Assembly (NCBI GenBank): GCA_964559435.1
Contig: CAZLHI010000008.1
Location: 43,079 to 107,078 of the forward strand
Source: Hebobacterum sp964559435
GTDB lineage: Bacteria; Armatimonadota; Hebobacteria; Hebobacterales; Hebobacteraceae
DNA length: 64,000 nt
Reading direction: 5' to 3'
Position numbers and translations under genes: made by a program. Positions 49,610-57,731 of the stretch are shown piece by piece. The notes below the pieces were generated by a model, which was not told the origin of the DNA, made no database searches, and was given only the letters and a program-made list of their open reading frames with translations. Each line of letters starts with the position of its first letter. Position 1 is the first letter of the stretch.

Positions 49610-50337
49610 TTCCGATCACAGCAGACATCGATCCATTGCCTCCCCGCGTCGAGCCCATGCCTGCCGGCCGCAGGTACGGGATCGCCACGAGTTCCTCTGT
49701 CGCCTTTCATGTCGTTCTGCTGCTCGTCATCTGCCTTCTCGCCGCGCGCACGCCGGCCAGGCCGGAGGTGCTCATACCGATAGAGCTCAGCCTCGTGGGC
49801 GAGGCCGGCGGCCAGGTGGAACTCGGCGGCGGAGGCCGCCCCGAGGCCGAGCCAAAGGAAGCACCAGCCCCGTCCCCAGGCCGCGAGCCCAGCGCGAAGA
49901 AGCCGTCCAGCAAGGGCGAGGCCCCCAAGCCGGCGCCGGCGCCGCCAAAGGTGCTGACCTCGGAGAAAGGCGAAGAGCCAGCCGGACCGGTCGGCGAAGG
50001 CGAGGAGGCCGCCGGCCCGGGCGGGCCGGAAAAGAAGCCGGCCGGGCCGACGAGAGGGCCCGGGGTGATGGGCGGGGCGGCGCCGACATATCCAAAGGAC
50101 GCGCTCGACCGCGGCCTGGAGGGGAAGGTCAGCCTCGCCGTCGTCGTCGCGCCGGACGGCTCCGTATCGTCCATCTCTGTGGCCCAGAGCTCGGGCCACC
50201 ACATCCTGGACCAGGCCGCTGTGCGCGCAGTCAAGCGCGACTGGCAATTCCAGGCGGCCCTCAAGGACGGCGAGGCGACCTCCGGCTCAGTCACCGTGAC
50301 GTTCGAGTTCTCCTCGGGGAAGGTCGAGACCAAGTGA
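49606..50337 (+). CDS. tonB: TonB protein
   Basis: 243 residues. One N-terminal helix (SVAFHVVLLLVICLLAA), a long Pro/Lys/Glu/Ala linker that spans the periplasm (KPAPAPPKVLTSEKGEEPAG), and a C-terminal TonB domain with PTYPKDALDRGLEGKVSLAV and SSGHHILDQAAVRAVKRDW. Passes energy from ExbB/ExbD to outer-membrane receptors. The start is TTG 49606 overlapping the ExbD stop. No TonB-dependent receptor is in the window, so the cargo is unknown. Confidence 0.92.
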   Translation: MIPITADIDPLPPRVEPMPAGRRYGIATSSSVAFHVVLLLVICLLAARTPARPEVLIPIELSLVGEAGGQVELGGGGRPEAEPKEAPAPSPGREPSAKKPSSKGEAPKPAPAPPKVLTSEKGEEPAGPVGEGEEAAGPGGPEKKPAGPTRGPGVMGGAAPTYPKDALDRGLEGKVSLAVVVAPDGSVSSISVAQSSGHHILDQAAVRAVKRDWQFQAALKDGEATSGSVTVTFEFSSGKVETK

Positions 50338-50345
50338 GGAAGGTT

Positions 50346-52391
50346 ATGCGTTGCTTCTCGCTCGCTCTCATGATAGCCCTATCTCTCGCCGCGGTTGTAT
50401 CCGCGGGCAATGCCGCGACCCCAGAGGCCGAGCCTCCGGCGCAGGACGCTGTCGCAATCGAGAACGAGTTCATACGAATCCGCGTCAACGCCGGACCGCA
50501 GGAGGCCGGCCGGTTTGCTGTGGACACGACCGGAGGCGACCCCTCCCGCGCGGCCGATGACGAGAAGATCCTCATCTACGGCAGCCGGGAGCCGTGGACA
50601 TCCTACACGACCATAGTGATAGACGATGTGCCGCACGTGTTCGGCGGACTGACGCAACGGCGAGCGGGGCTTGGGGCGCCGGCCACGGAACTCGTCCAGC
50701 CGGCGCCGATTCACGGCGAGGCCCCGCCGAGCGTTGTTGCAGCCGCACGGGCGGGAGATATCGAGATCACACAGAGGCTCAGCTTTGCCCGCAACCCGAC
50801 TACCCGCGTGCGAGACGCCGCTCTGATCCTCTACGAGGTAAAGAACGCCGGAGACCGCGAGCACACCGTCGGGCTGCGCCTCATGCTGGACACCATGCTG
50901 GGCAGCAACGATGGGGCCCCGCTGCGCGCAGGGGACGCCGCGATCGAGACGGCGACGCAGCTCTTCGGCGGCGACATTCCGGACTACTGGCAGGCCTTCG
51001 ACTCGCTGTCCGAGCCGGCCGTCATCTCCCAGGGCACTCTGCGGGGCCCCGGTCTGACGCCGCCGGACCGTTTGGAGATGGTCGACTGGGGCACGCTCGC
51101 AGACGCGCCGTGGGACTTCCCGTTCCCGGCCGGAGCTGACTTCACGCGGCGCGGAGAAGAGGCCGCAGACACGGCCGCTGCGCTCTACTGGGACCCGACC
51201 CCTCTTGGGCCGGGGGAATCGCGGACCTATGCGACCCTTTACGGCGTTGGCGGGGTCTCCCTCAGCCCGGCCCAGCTGTCCCTTGGCCTCACTGCGCCAG
51301 CAGAGGTGGACTTCGAACACGACGAAGAGCGGCCGTTCTCAGTGGTGGCCTACGTGGAGAACAGCGGGGGCTTCGAATCGCGCAACACCAGGCTGTCGCT
51401 TTCGTTGAGCGAAGGTCTGAAACTGGCGGAGGGGAGCCTGACGGCACACCTGGGGACGCTGCCACCCGGCCACACACGCCAGCGCGTCTGGCGCGTGCTG
51501 CCGACGGGGGCGGCCACGGGCACTCTTCAGCTCGTTGCCACCGTCACGTCGGAGAACCTAGAGCCGAACCGTGTGGCCAGGGACATTACGATCAACAGCC
51601 CACCGCAACTGATGGTGACGCTGACCGCTCCGGACAGCCTCCGCGTCACGGCTGCCAACCGCCACTCACCCAATCCCTTCTCGGTGCAAGCGGAGATCGC
51701 AAACCGAGGCGCACAGGCGGGCAGGAATCTCGTCGCCGCGATCGGCCTGCCGGAGGGGCTGGCCCTCGACGGCGACGCCGCACCGACTCGGGTCTGGGAG
51801 CGTCTCGAGCCCGGCCGCAAGGCCGTGTTCGAGTGGCCGGTGAGGGCTTTGGGGTTGCCGACCGGCCAGCTGGCCATCACGGTGCACGCAACCGCGGCCG
51901 GCGCTAAGCCGGCGAAGGCCAGGCATGTCGTCGACGTGCCGCAGCTGACTCCCGAGCTACGCGTGCATCCCCCGGCGCAGACGGTCCCCGCGCTCACCGA
52001 CGGCCAGCCCACGCTGGTGCCCGTGTCGATTCGGCTTGTCCCTGCCCGGGACTTCACCGGAGCTCACGTGTCGGTCAATTACAATCCCTCCGTTCTCGAA
52101 CCGTTGTATGTCTCCCGGGGAGAGGGCTTCGCCCACGCCGGCCGCCTGTTGTCGCCCTGGAGCGCGGGGCGATGGCGCGGCGGCTGGATAGAGAATATTG
52201 GCGGTGAGCGCGCCGACGCCCCGCCCCTGAGCGTTGCGGAGGCCACCCTCTTCACGATCGTGTTCATGGTGAAAGAGCCCGGCGAATCGGCCATCGGGCT
52301 GGAACCGACGGCGGTGTTCGCGGCAGGAGGCGCGGAGGCCAGCTACCGCGTCGTGGACGGCCATGTGGTGGTCTCCCCGGCCGATCGGTGA
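50346..52391 (+). CDS. exported beta-rich protein with cohesin-like C-terminal domain
   Basis: 681 residues. Signal peptide (RCFSLALMIALSLAAVVSAG). The N-terminal third is beta-rich (ENEFIRIRVNAGPQEAGRF). Middle repeats look like immunoglobulin/CARDB-type modules (VVAYVENSGGFESRNTRLSL, VQAEIANRGAQAGRNLVAAI). Residues about 534-680 match the cohesin / carbohydrate-binding beta-sandwich pattern (VPVSIRLVPARDFTGAHVSV, NYNPSVLEPLYVSRGEGF, ATLFTIVFMVKEPGESAIGL). Cohesins bind dockerins; no dockerin partner is visible here. It lies 8 bp after TonB and is probably cotranscribed. Confidence 0.75.
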   Translation: MRCFSLALMIALSLAAVVSAGNAATPEAEPPAQDAVAIENEFIRIRVNAGPQEAGRFAVDTTGGDPSRAADDEKILIYGSREPWTSYTTIVIDDVPHVFGGLTQRRAGLGAPATELVQPAPIHGEAPPSVVAAARAGDIEITQRLSFARNPTTRVRDAALILYEVKNAGDREHTVGLRLMLDTMLGSNDGAPLRAGDAAIETATQLFGGDIPDYWQAFDSLSEPAVISQGTLRGPGLTPPDRLEMVDWGTLADAPWDFPFPAGADFTRRGEEAADTAAALYWDPTPLGPGESRTYATLYGVGGVSLSPAQLSLGLTAPAEVDFEHDEERPFSVVAYVENSGGFESRNTRLSLSLSEGLKLAEGSLTAHLGTLPPGHTRQRVWRVLPTGAATGTLQLVATVTSENLEPNRVARDITINSPPQLMVTLTAPDSLRVTAANRHSPNPFSVQAEIANRGAQAGRNLVAAIGLPEGLALDGDAAPTRVWERLEPGRKAVFEWPVRALGLPTGQLAITVHATAAGAKPAKARHVVDVPQLTPELRVHPPAQTVPALTDGQPTLVPVSIRLVPARDFTGAHVSVNYNPSVLEPLYVSRGEGFAHAGRLLSPWSAGRWRGGWIENIGGERADAPPLSVAEATLFTIVFMVKEPGESAIGLEPTAVFAAGGAEASYRVVDGHVVVSPADR

Positions 52392-52430
52392 GAAGACCGA
52401 AGCAACACTAGCGATCAGGAGAAAGCAACC

Positions 52431-52865
52431 ATGAGAACCAGCCCTATCGCCCGCCTCTGCCTGCTCTGTCTGCTCCTCGTCTGTGTCTTCGCCTGCGCTG
52501 CGGCTGTCGCAGGCGAACCCGGCGACGTCCAGAAAAAGGCGGCCGCGCAGGCTGCGCCCGCTCCGACAGCCGCAGCCCCGGCCCCTGCCACCCTCGATCC
52601 GGTGGCCCTGACCGAGCGCGTGGTCGCCCTGGAGCGAGAGAACCTGGTGCTCCGGGAGGACCTGGGGAAGGCGCGGCTCGACGCGCGGACAAAGCTGAGC
52701 GAGCTGGAAAAGCAGCACGCCGAGGACGCCGCCAGATTCCAGCAAAAGATCGACGCTCTCAATGCTGAGCTTGAGGCCGAACGGGAGCGGCAGGCCCGCC
52801 GAAACCGCACTCTCTGGATCGCCGTCGGAGTCGTCGCGATCGGACTCCTCGCGACCGCCCACTAG
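52431..52865 (+). CDS. small exported coiled-coil protein
   Basis: 144 residues. N-terminal signal (residues 8-27), Ala/Pro-rich linker (AAAQAAPAPTAAAPAP), a coiled coil at about 55-115 (LTERVVALERENLVLREDLG, KLSELEKQHAEDAARFQQK), and a C-terminal membrane helix (TLWIAVGVVAIGLLATA). AGGAGAAAG lies before the ATG. Last gene of the TonB run; a structural or spacer role is possible, no known family. Confidence 0.7.
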   Translation: MRTSPIARLCLLCLLLVCVFACAAAVAGEPGDVQKKAAAQAAPAPTAAAPAPATLDPVALTERVVALERENLVLREDLGKARLDARTKLSELEKQHAEDAARFQQKIDALNAELEAERERQARRNRTLWIAVGVVAIGLLATAH

Positions 52866-53001
52866 CAGGTCGCGAACTCGGGAGCTACCGCGTAACCCTG
52901 GCGCCCCGCTCGGCGCAGTGACGCGCGGACGGTGTGTGTCTGCCTGGCGTCTGCTCCAAGCCAACGATGTGCGGGGATAGGCAGCTGACCGGCTTGACCT
53001 G

Positions 53002-53030
53002 TTGACCGACCCCTCCGCCCCTGCTACAAT
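53002..53030 (+). promoter_or_regulatory. promoter of rex
   Basis: TTGACC (53002-53007), 17-bp spacer, TACAAT (53025-53030). Good match to sigma70 consensus. The Rex operator begins 8 bp after the -10, so transcription starts just at or inside it. Confidence 0.7.
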
Positions 53031-53038
53031 CTCCGAGT

Positions 53039-53056
53039 CAGTGAACTAATTCACAA
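53039..53056 (+). promoter_or_regulatory. Rex operator, autoregulatory
   Basis: The 18-bp site CAGTGAACTAATTCACAA fits the Rex pattern TTGTGAA-N4-TTCACAA with two mismatches, both at the outer end of one arm. It overlaps the predicted transcription start and lies 32 bp before the rex start codon. Rex leaves DNA when NADH is high, so the gene should respond to its own NADH sensing. Confidence 0.75.
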
Positions 53057-53088
53057 TCATCCGCCACGGGCGGACCGGAGTGAAGGCC

Positions 53089-53748
53089 GTGCCTCAATTG
53101 CTCGGCAGAGTCCCTGCGCCGACCCTCTCGCGGTTGCGCTTCTATCTGCGGTGTCTCCGCCGGCTCGTCAAGGAAGGGGTGAAGACCATCTCTTCGGCGC
53201 GGATGGGGGAGCACTGTGGCGTTTCGGCGGTCCAGATCCGCAAGGATCTTTCCTACCTCGGCGAGTTCGGCCGGCCGGGCATCGGCTACGATGTGAAGCA
53301 CCTGCTGGCCCACCTCACCGAGATCATGCAGCTTGACCGCCAACATCGTGTGGTCATTATCGGCGCGGGCAATCTCGGCTCTGCGCTGGCGGGCTACTCA
53401 GGCTTCGTTCTCTCCCCCTTCCAGATCGTGGGCCTATTCGACAACGACTTCAGCAAGATCGGCCGTCGGCTCTGGAATCTGGAGATACTGGACGTGAACC
53501 GCCTGCCTGCGCTCAACCGCGATCTCCGCGCCAATGTTGGGATGATCGCCGTGCCCGGCGACTCGGCACAGGAGGCGACTGATCTGTTGGTGAAGGCCGG
53601 CGTCCAAGCAATCCTCAACTTTGCACCGGCTGTGATCGACGTGCCGCCGAGCATCGCTCTGCGCAACGTGGACTTGACCGGCGAACTCGAGGTCCTCTGC
53701 TACTTCATCGACCGGCTGCCCGTCGCGGAGGAGCAATGGGCACGCTGA
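53089..53748 (+). CDS. rex: redox-sensing transcriptional repressor Rex
   Basis: 219 residues. N-terminal winged helix (RFYLRCLRRLVKEGVKTISS, VQIRKDLSYLGEFGRPGIGY, the DNA-reading Rex signature) and a C-terminal Rossmann domain (VVIIGAGNLGSALAGYSGF) that binds NAD(H), with the dimer-swapping C-terminal helix. GTG 53089 has CGGAG 8 nt upstream; GTG 53080 is an alternative without it. Represses fermentation and anaerobic respiration genes when NADH/NAD+ is low. Confidence 0.95.
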   Translation: MPQLLGRVPAPTLSRLRFYLRCLRRLVKEGVKTISSARMGEHCGVSAVQIRKDLSYLGEFGRPGIGYDVKHLLAHLTEIMQLDRQHRVVIIGAGNLGSALAGYSGFVLSPFQIVGLFDNDFSKIGRRLWNLEILDVNRLPALNRDLRANVGMIAVPGDSAQEATDLLVKAGVQAILNFAPAVIDVPPSIALRNVDLTGELEVLCYFIDRLPVAEEQWAR

Positions 53749-53789
53749 CCTAACGGCGGTTGTAAGACCGGGCGCCGCCGCTATCCCCT

Positions 53790-54773
53790 TCACAGGCCGA
53801 GCGTCACAATGCGGACATCTACCGGCAAGATGTCTATGGCGCTCGCTCGCTCTCCCGTGAAGGCATCCCGCCATTCGTCGCCCAGCGTCACCGGCTGTGG
53901 GGAGTCGGTGGGATTGAGCAGGAACAGGAAGCGAGTGTCGCGGCTGCGCCGCTCGAAGGCCCGCACTCCCGGCGGCACGTCGAGCACCGACTCCACGCCG
54001 GCCAGGCGGCGGAGCCATCTCAGGAATGCTTCGAGCGTTTCTCCGGTGAGTACCGTGCCGACATACACCACCTTCCCCTCGCCGTGCTCGTTGACGGTGA
54101 TGGCCGGCGTGCCGGCCAGCCACCCTTCGGCATAGGTCGCAACTGCACGGGCGCTCGTGAGAATGATTTCGTCCGCCCACAGCTCGGCCTGCTTCAGGTC
54201 GCCCTCGAATTCGACAGCGTCTTCGCAGAGCAGCAACGGCTCTGGCAGTGCGCCGTAGTCATCAATCTCGATTCCGGCCATATCGCGAAGGTAGTCGTGG
54301 AAGTTGCCCCGGCAGATGTCACAGTAGCAGGTGCTCCCCGCGCCGATCTCGTTGTCGATGTGCCACGCGATGACGTCCTCGTTGTCCGCGTAGTGCTCGA
54401 CGACCGCGCGATCTATGCGCTGCGATAGGTGGCGAAAGGTAGGGCTGTTGTGGCACACTGTGTACCGATGGCCGTAGTTGGAGGTGAGGCGATCGGCCGG
54501 CGTGTTGCGAATCTCCGGGTACTTCGTGAAGACCCACGGTGGCGGCGTGCGCGAGCAGGTGCACATCATCGTCTTGATGCCGTGCTGCGCGAGAAGTTCC
54601 ACCGCCCGGTCGAGCCAATCGAACCTGTACTCCCCCTCTCGCGGCTGGAGGACGCTCCAGGCGAACTCACCCATGCGCACGCCATTTACGCCCGCCTCCT
54701 GCATCAGCTTCGCGTCGACTGCCCATCGCTGCTCAGGCCAGTGCTCCGGATAGTAAGCAACACCGTAATACAT
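53790..54773 (-). CDS. internally deleted GH42 beta-galactosidase
   Basis: 327 residues where GH42 enzymes have about 650-700. The N-terminal half is well kept: YYGVAYYPEHWPEQRW, zinc-site cysteines C107, C149, C151, C154, and acid/base E142 in WHIDNEIG. After about residue 165 the sequence jumps straight to the end of the trimerisation (42M) domain (YGALPEPLLL, LAGTPAITVNEHGEGKVVYVG) and the C-terminal domain. The second half of the barrel, with the nucleophile Glu, is missing; the join is in frame. A conventional hydrolase is therefore unlikely. It may be a deletion in the genome or an assembly artefact near 54270. ATG start 54773. Confidence 0.8.
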   Translation of the reverse strand: MYYGVAYYPEHWPEQRWAVDAKLMQEAGVNGVRMGEFAWSVLQPREGEYRFDWLDRAVELLAQHGIKTMMCTCSRTPPPWVFTKYPEIRNTPADRLTSNYGHRYTVCHNSPTFRHLSQRIDRAVVEHYADNEDVIAWHIDNEIGAGSTCYCDICRGNFHDYLRDMAGIEIDDYGALPEPLLLCEDAVEFEGDLKQAELWADEIILTSARAVATYAEGWLAGTPAITVNEHGEGKVVYVGTVLTGETLEAFLRWLRRLAGVESVLDVPPGVRAFERRSRDTRFLFLLNPTDSPQPVTLGDEWRDAFTGERASAIDILPVDVRIVTLGL

Positions 54774-54936
54774 CGCACCGCTCCTCCGGGTAGTAGTTGG
54801 GAGTTCAGCGCCTGAGTCCGCCGCACGGCGGCCGCGGTCAGGCACCCGCTGTCCGAGCGCGACCATTCGGCACGAGTGACGGTATGCCCTGGGCGGCAGG
54901 AGAGGACTTCCGACCCCTTTCCGAGGAACTAGCTGC

Positions 54937-56412
54937 ATGGCCTGCCGGGAGCAGACGGGCCTATCGAGACGCGCCTTCCTTCGCGGCGCTGTCGCCGCCG
55001 GCGGCATCTTGTACACTGGAACGAGCTGGGAGCCGTCCTGGTTCGATCCGAGTCGCGGCCAACAGGAGAAAGCGTCCCCGACGCTAACTCGCACACAGAG
55101 CGGAGCAGATGAAATGGCACAGCACGATGATCTGACCACTGACGTCCTGGTTGTCGGGGCAGGAGCCTCCGGGCTTCCCGCCGCCCTCGGCGCGGCCCGG
55201 GCCGGCGCGAAGGTGATCTGTATCGAAGAGGACCCGGTCATCGGCGGCGCCCCGTCGGACTACTACGTCTGTCTGTTCTACGGCCGGCCGATCACCGGCA
55301 TTCTGGCGGAACTCGAGCAGCTCCTAAAGACGAAGTACGCGCCGACGCCCCGCGCCCGGTTCTTCCTGCCCTCCGGCTACCAGCGCGCCTGGCATCAGGT
55401 CATTGCCGCCGAGCGGAACCTGCACGTCGTCGCGGGCGCCCGGGCCGTAGGAGTCCTGCACGAGGGCGGCACGGGGCCAGTCGGCGGAGTCACAGTGGAG
55501 GTCATCCCAGGCCAGACGTTCAACATCAGCAGCAAGGTGACGATAGACGCCAGCGGATCGGGAATCGTCTCTGACCTCGCCGGTTGCGCGGTGATGTATG
55601 GTCGAGACGCGAAGGCCGAGTTCGGCGAGCCGCACGCGCCCGAGGCGGCGGACGACCAGGTCCAGGCCTGCACCTGGATGTACTTCATCCAGAGCATCCC
55701 CGGCATCCGGGACAAGCCCCGCGCCCGCGCGGTCCACGTGAACGTCGGCATTCCGGCTCGCGGGGAGGATCACCTCCCCCAGCCGGAGCCGGTGCTGCCC
55801 GGTGAAACCGACCCGGAGCTCTACCTCCAATGGGGCTGCGCGGTGGAGTGCCGCGATACAAGGGACCCCATCGCGCTCTCCGAGGCGCATGTCAAGGCGT
55901 ATGAGGTTATGGAGCCGGAGCTTCAGCGGCTCCACGAGAACGGCTATACCGTTCACCTCGCGCCCAGGATCGGTGTGCGAGAGTGCCGCCGCATTCGGGG
56001 CGAATATGTGATCACCGAGAACGACATCACCGGCGGCCTCTTCCCCGATGATACGGTCGCCGTTGCCGATTACGGCTTCGACGACTGGCGGCCGCATCGA
56101 GTGTCGAAGGAGCGCGGGAATGTAGACGAGTTCGGGGCCGCCACCGCGCGCTATGGCATTCCCTACCGCGCCCTCATCCCACAGGGCGTTGACGGACTGC
56201 TCGTCACAGGCAAGTGCATGAGCGGCACCCACATCGCGCAGAGTTCCTTTCGGGTGATGCCCATCGCGGGCAGCACAGGCCAGGCGGCCGGCGTGGCGGC
56301 CGCGCTCTGCGCCAGGCATAACGCTCAGCCGCGCAACCTCGACCCCGAGGAAGTCAGGGGGATGCTGAGAAAGAAGGAACAGCACCTTCAGCTTTCGTTT
56401 GATGGGAGCTAG
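54937..56412 (+). CDS. Tat-exported FAD-dependent oxidoreductase
   Basis: 491 residues. Twin-arginine signal LSRRAFLRGAVAAGG near residue 9, then from about 67 an FAD-binding fold (VLVVGAGASGLPAALGAARA) and the late motif GLLVTGKCMSGTHIAQSSFR, followed by GSTGQAAGVAAALC. Belongs to the FAD_oxidored family seen in sugar-linked catabolic loci. A shorter start (ATG 55114, just before the FAD motif) would remove the Tat signal. A ferredoxin-like fragment overlaps its stop. Substrate unknown. Confidence 0.82.
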   Translation: MACREQTGLSRRAFLRGAVAAGGILYTGTSWEPSWFDPSRGQQEKASPTLTRTQSGADEMAQHDDLTTDVLVVGAGASGLPAALGAARAGAKVICIEEDPVIGGAPSDYYVCLFYGRPITGILAELEQLLKTKYAPTPRARFFLPSGYQRAWHQVIAAERNLHVVAGARAVGVLHEGGTGPVGGVTVEVIPGQTFNISSKVTIDASGSGIVSDLAGCAVMYGRDAKAEFGEPHAPEAADDQVQACTWMYFIQSIPGIRDKPRARAVHVNVGIPARGEDHLPQPEPVLPGETDPELYLQWGCAVECRDTRDPIALSEAHVKAYEVMEPELQRLHENGYTVHLAPRIGVRECRRIRGEYVITENDITGGLFPDDTVAVADYGFDDWRPHRVSKERGNVDEFGAATARYGIPYRALIPQGVDGLLVTGKCMSGTHIAQSSFRVMPIAGSTGQAAGVAAALCARHNAQPRNLDPEEVRGMLRKKEQHLQLSFDGS

Positions 56413-56590
56413 GGCAGACTACCCGCGGGCATGCCAGTTCGGCGCGCTCGGGTTCAGCGCGGCCAACAAGAAGGCCTTCGTGGATCAGGCGGCCTGCTAC
56501 GGATGCGGCGTCTGCCGCGCCGCTTGCCCGAACGACGCCATCGCCCTGCGGCCGAGGGCCGAAGTGCCAGCCGCGGCCCAACTCTGGTAG
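56402..56590 (+). pseudogene. 4Fe-4S ferredoxin relic
   Basis: 62 residues overlapping the last codons of the oxidoreductase. It carries one complete cluster motif CYGCGVCRAACP and a lone Cys in ACQFGALGF, which in 2[4Fe-4S] ferredoxins is the last ligand of the first cluster. The other three Cys of that cluster are absent. So it is a 5'-truncated ferredoxin domain, perhaps once the C-terminus of a larger iron-sulfur protein. Confidence 0.55.
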
Positions 56591-56768
56591 CCCCCGGGGC
56601 CGAAGCGCGTCACACAGCATGCCCCGGCCGCGCTGCCGGACCGCCGCGACGCCGCCGCGGTGAGCCGCTCCCTTCGACTCGCACGTCGCCGCCTCCGAGA
56701 GAGGTATCCTGTCTCTTCCGGCTGAAAGGTGTCATCGGGTTTCGAGGGCGCCACGCGGAGGGGAGCAG

Positions 56769-57485
56769 ATGATCATCAACTTCCACGAGCATCCCTGGGA
56801 GGGAGTCGGCGACCATAACGCGAGCATGGGCATCGACCGCATGGTGCTGCTGGCAGACCGCGACTCGAACGACCTCGTCTGCGAGATGGCCGAGCGAGAG
56901 CCCGGGCGCTACATCCCGTTCTGCCGCGCCGATGTCAACGACATGCCGAAGTGCTGCGAAGAGCTCAAACACTACGTGCGCGAGCGCGGCGTGCGCGGGG
57001 TGAAATTCCAGCCGCTGATTCAGACGATCATGCCCAATGACTCCCGCCTCTATCCCTTCTATGAGGTATGCCGGGAACTCGGCGCAATCGTGCTGTTCCA
57101 CGCCGGGGTCGTCGCCTTTCCCAAGCACTACGTCCGGTTCGGCAATCCCGTCCACGTGGACGATGTCGCATGGGACTTCCCCGATCTCAACATCGTCATC
57201 GCTCATCTCGGGGGGAACTACTCCTTCGAGGCCGCCGTGATCGCCTCCAATCATCCCAACGTCTGCCTCGACACCGCTTACCTGCATTTCTTCTGCGATC
57301 GCTCGCTGCCGAAGGTCGAGCCAATCGATCTCGTGAAGCGCGCGGTCGAGTTCGCCGGCGCAGAGAAGGTGCTGTATGCCAGCGAGGGCGTGCAGCCATC
57401 GCTGATCGCCGACTCCGACCTGCCGCAGGACACAAAGGAACTCATCTTGCATAGGAACGCGCAGCGCCTGCTGGGGGAGATCTGA
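56769..57485 (+). CDS. amidohydrolase-2 (ACMSD-like) family protein
   Basis: 238 residues. N-terminal metal motif INFHEHPW, then GVRGVKFQPLIQTI, FHAGVVAF with a metal His, and VIAHLGGNYSFEAA. The late acidic residue of the family (usually GSDxP) reads ASEGVQP, a Glu for Asp. Such enzymes are metal-dependent decarboxylases or hydrolases of small acids. GGAGGGGAG lies just before the ATG. It is 247 bp from the DUF6785 gene on the same strand. Confidence 0.82.
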   Translation: MIINFHEHPWEGVGDHNASMGIDRMVLLADRDSNDLVCEMAEREPGRYIPFCRADVNDMPKCCEELKHYVRERGVRGVKFQPLIQTIMPNDSRLYPFYEVCRELGAIVLFHAGVVAFPKHYVRFGNPVHVDDVAWDFPDLNIVIAHLGGNYSFEAAVIASNHPNVCLDTAYLHFFCDRSLPKVEPIDLVKRAVEFAGAEKVLYASEGVQPSLIADSDLPQDTKELILHRNAQRLLGEI

Positions 57486-57486
57486 G

Positions 57487-57731
57487 TTCGGACCGCAGGT
57501 CCAGGAGGCCTGGCGGTGGTGGCTGGCGAGCACTCGCGCGGACGGGATGCCCGATCGACGGGCGGTTCGAACATCATGACGGCACCAGGGTATTCGAGGT
57601 CGAGCCCGCGCGGCGGGCCATCGTCAGCCACGGCTGGGCCGAAGAGCGGTACGTGCATGTGTGGGAGCCGAGCCAAGGAGAGAGATGGGCGAGCATAGCG
57701 CGGGCGCAAAACGCGACGCTGACCCGCACCC
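57487..57731 (+). other. intergenic, possible decayed coding sequence
   Basis: 245 bp with two short protein-like patches in different frames (VQEAWRWWLASTR near 57500; HDGTRVFEVEPARRAIVSHG, then WAEERYVHVWEP near 57570-57670). No continuous ORF or start codon joins them. A frameshifted relic is possible; otherwise nothing is seen. Confidence 0.25.
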
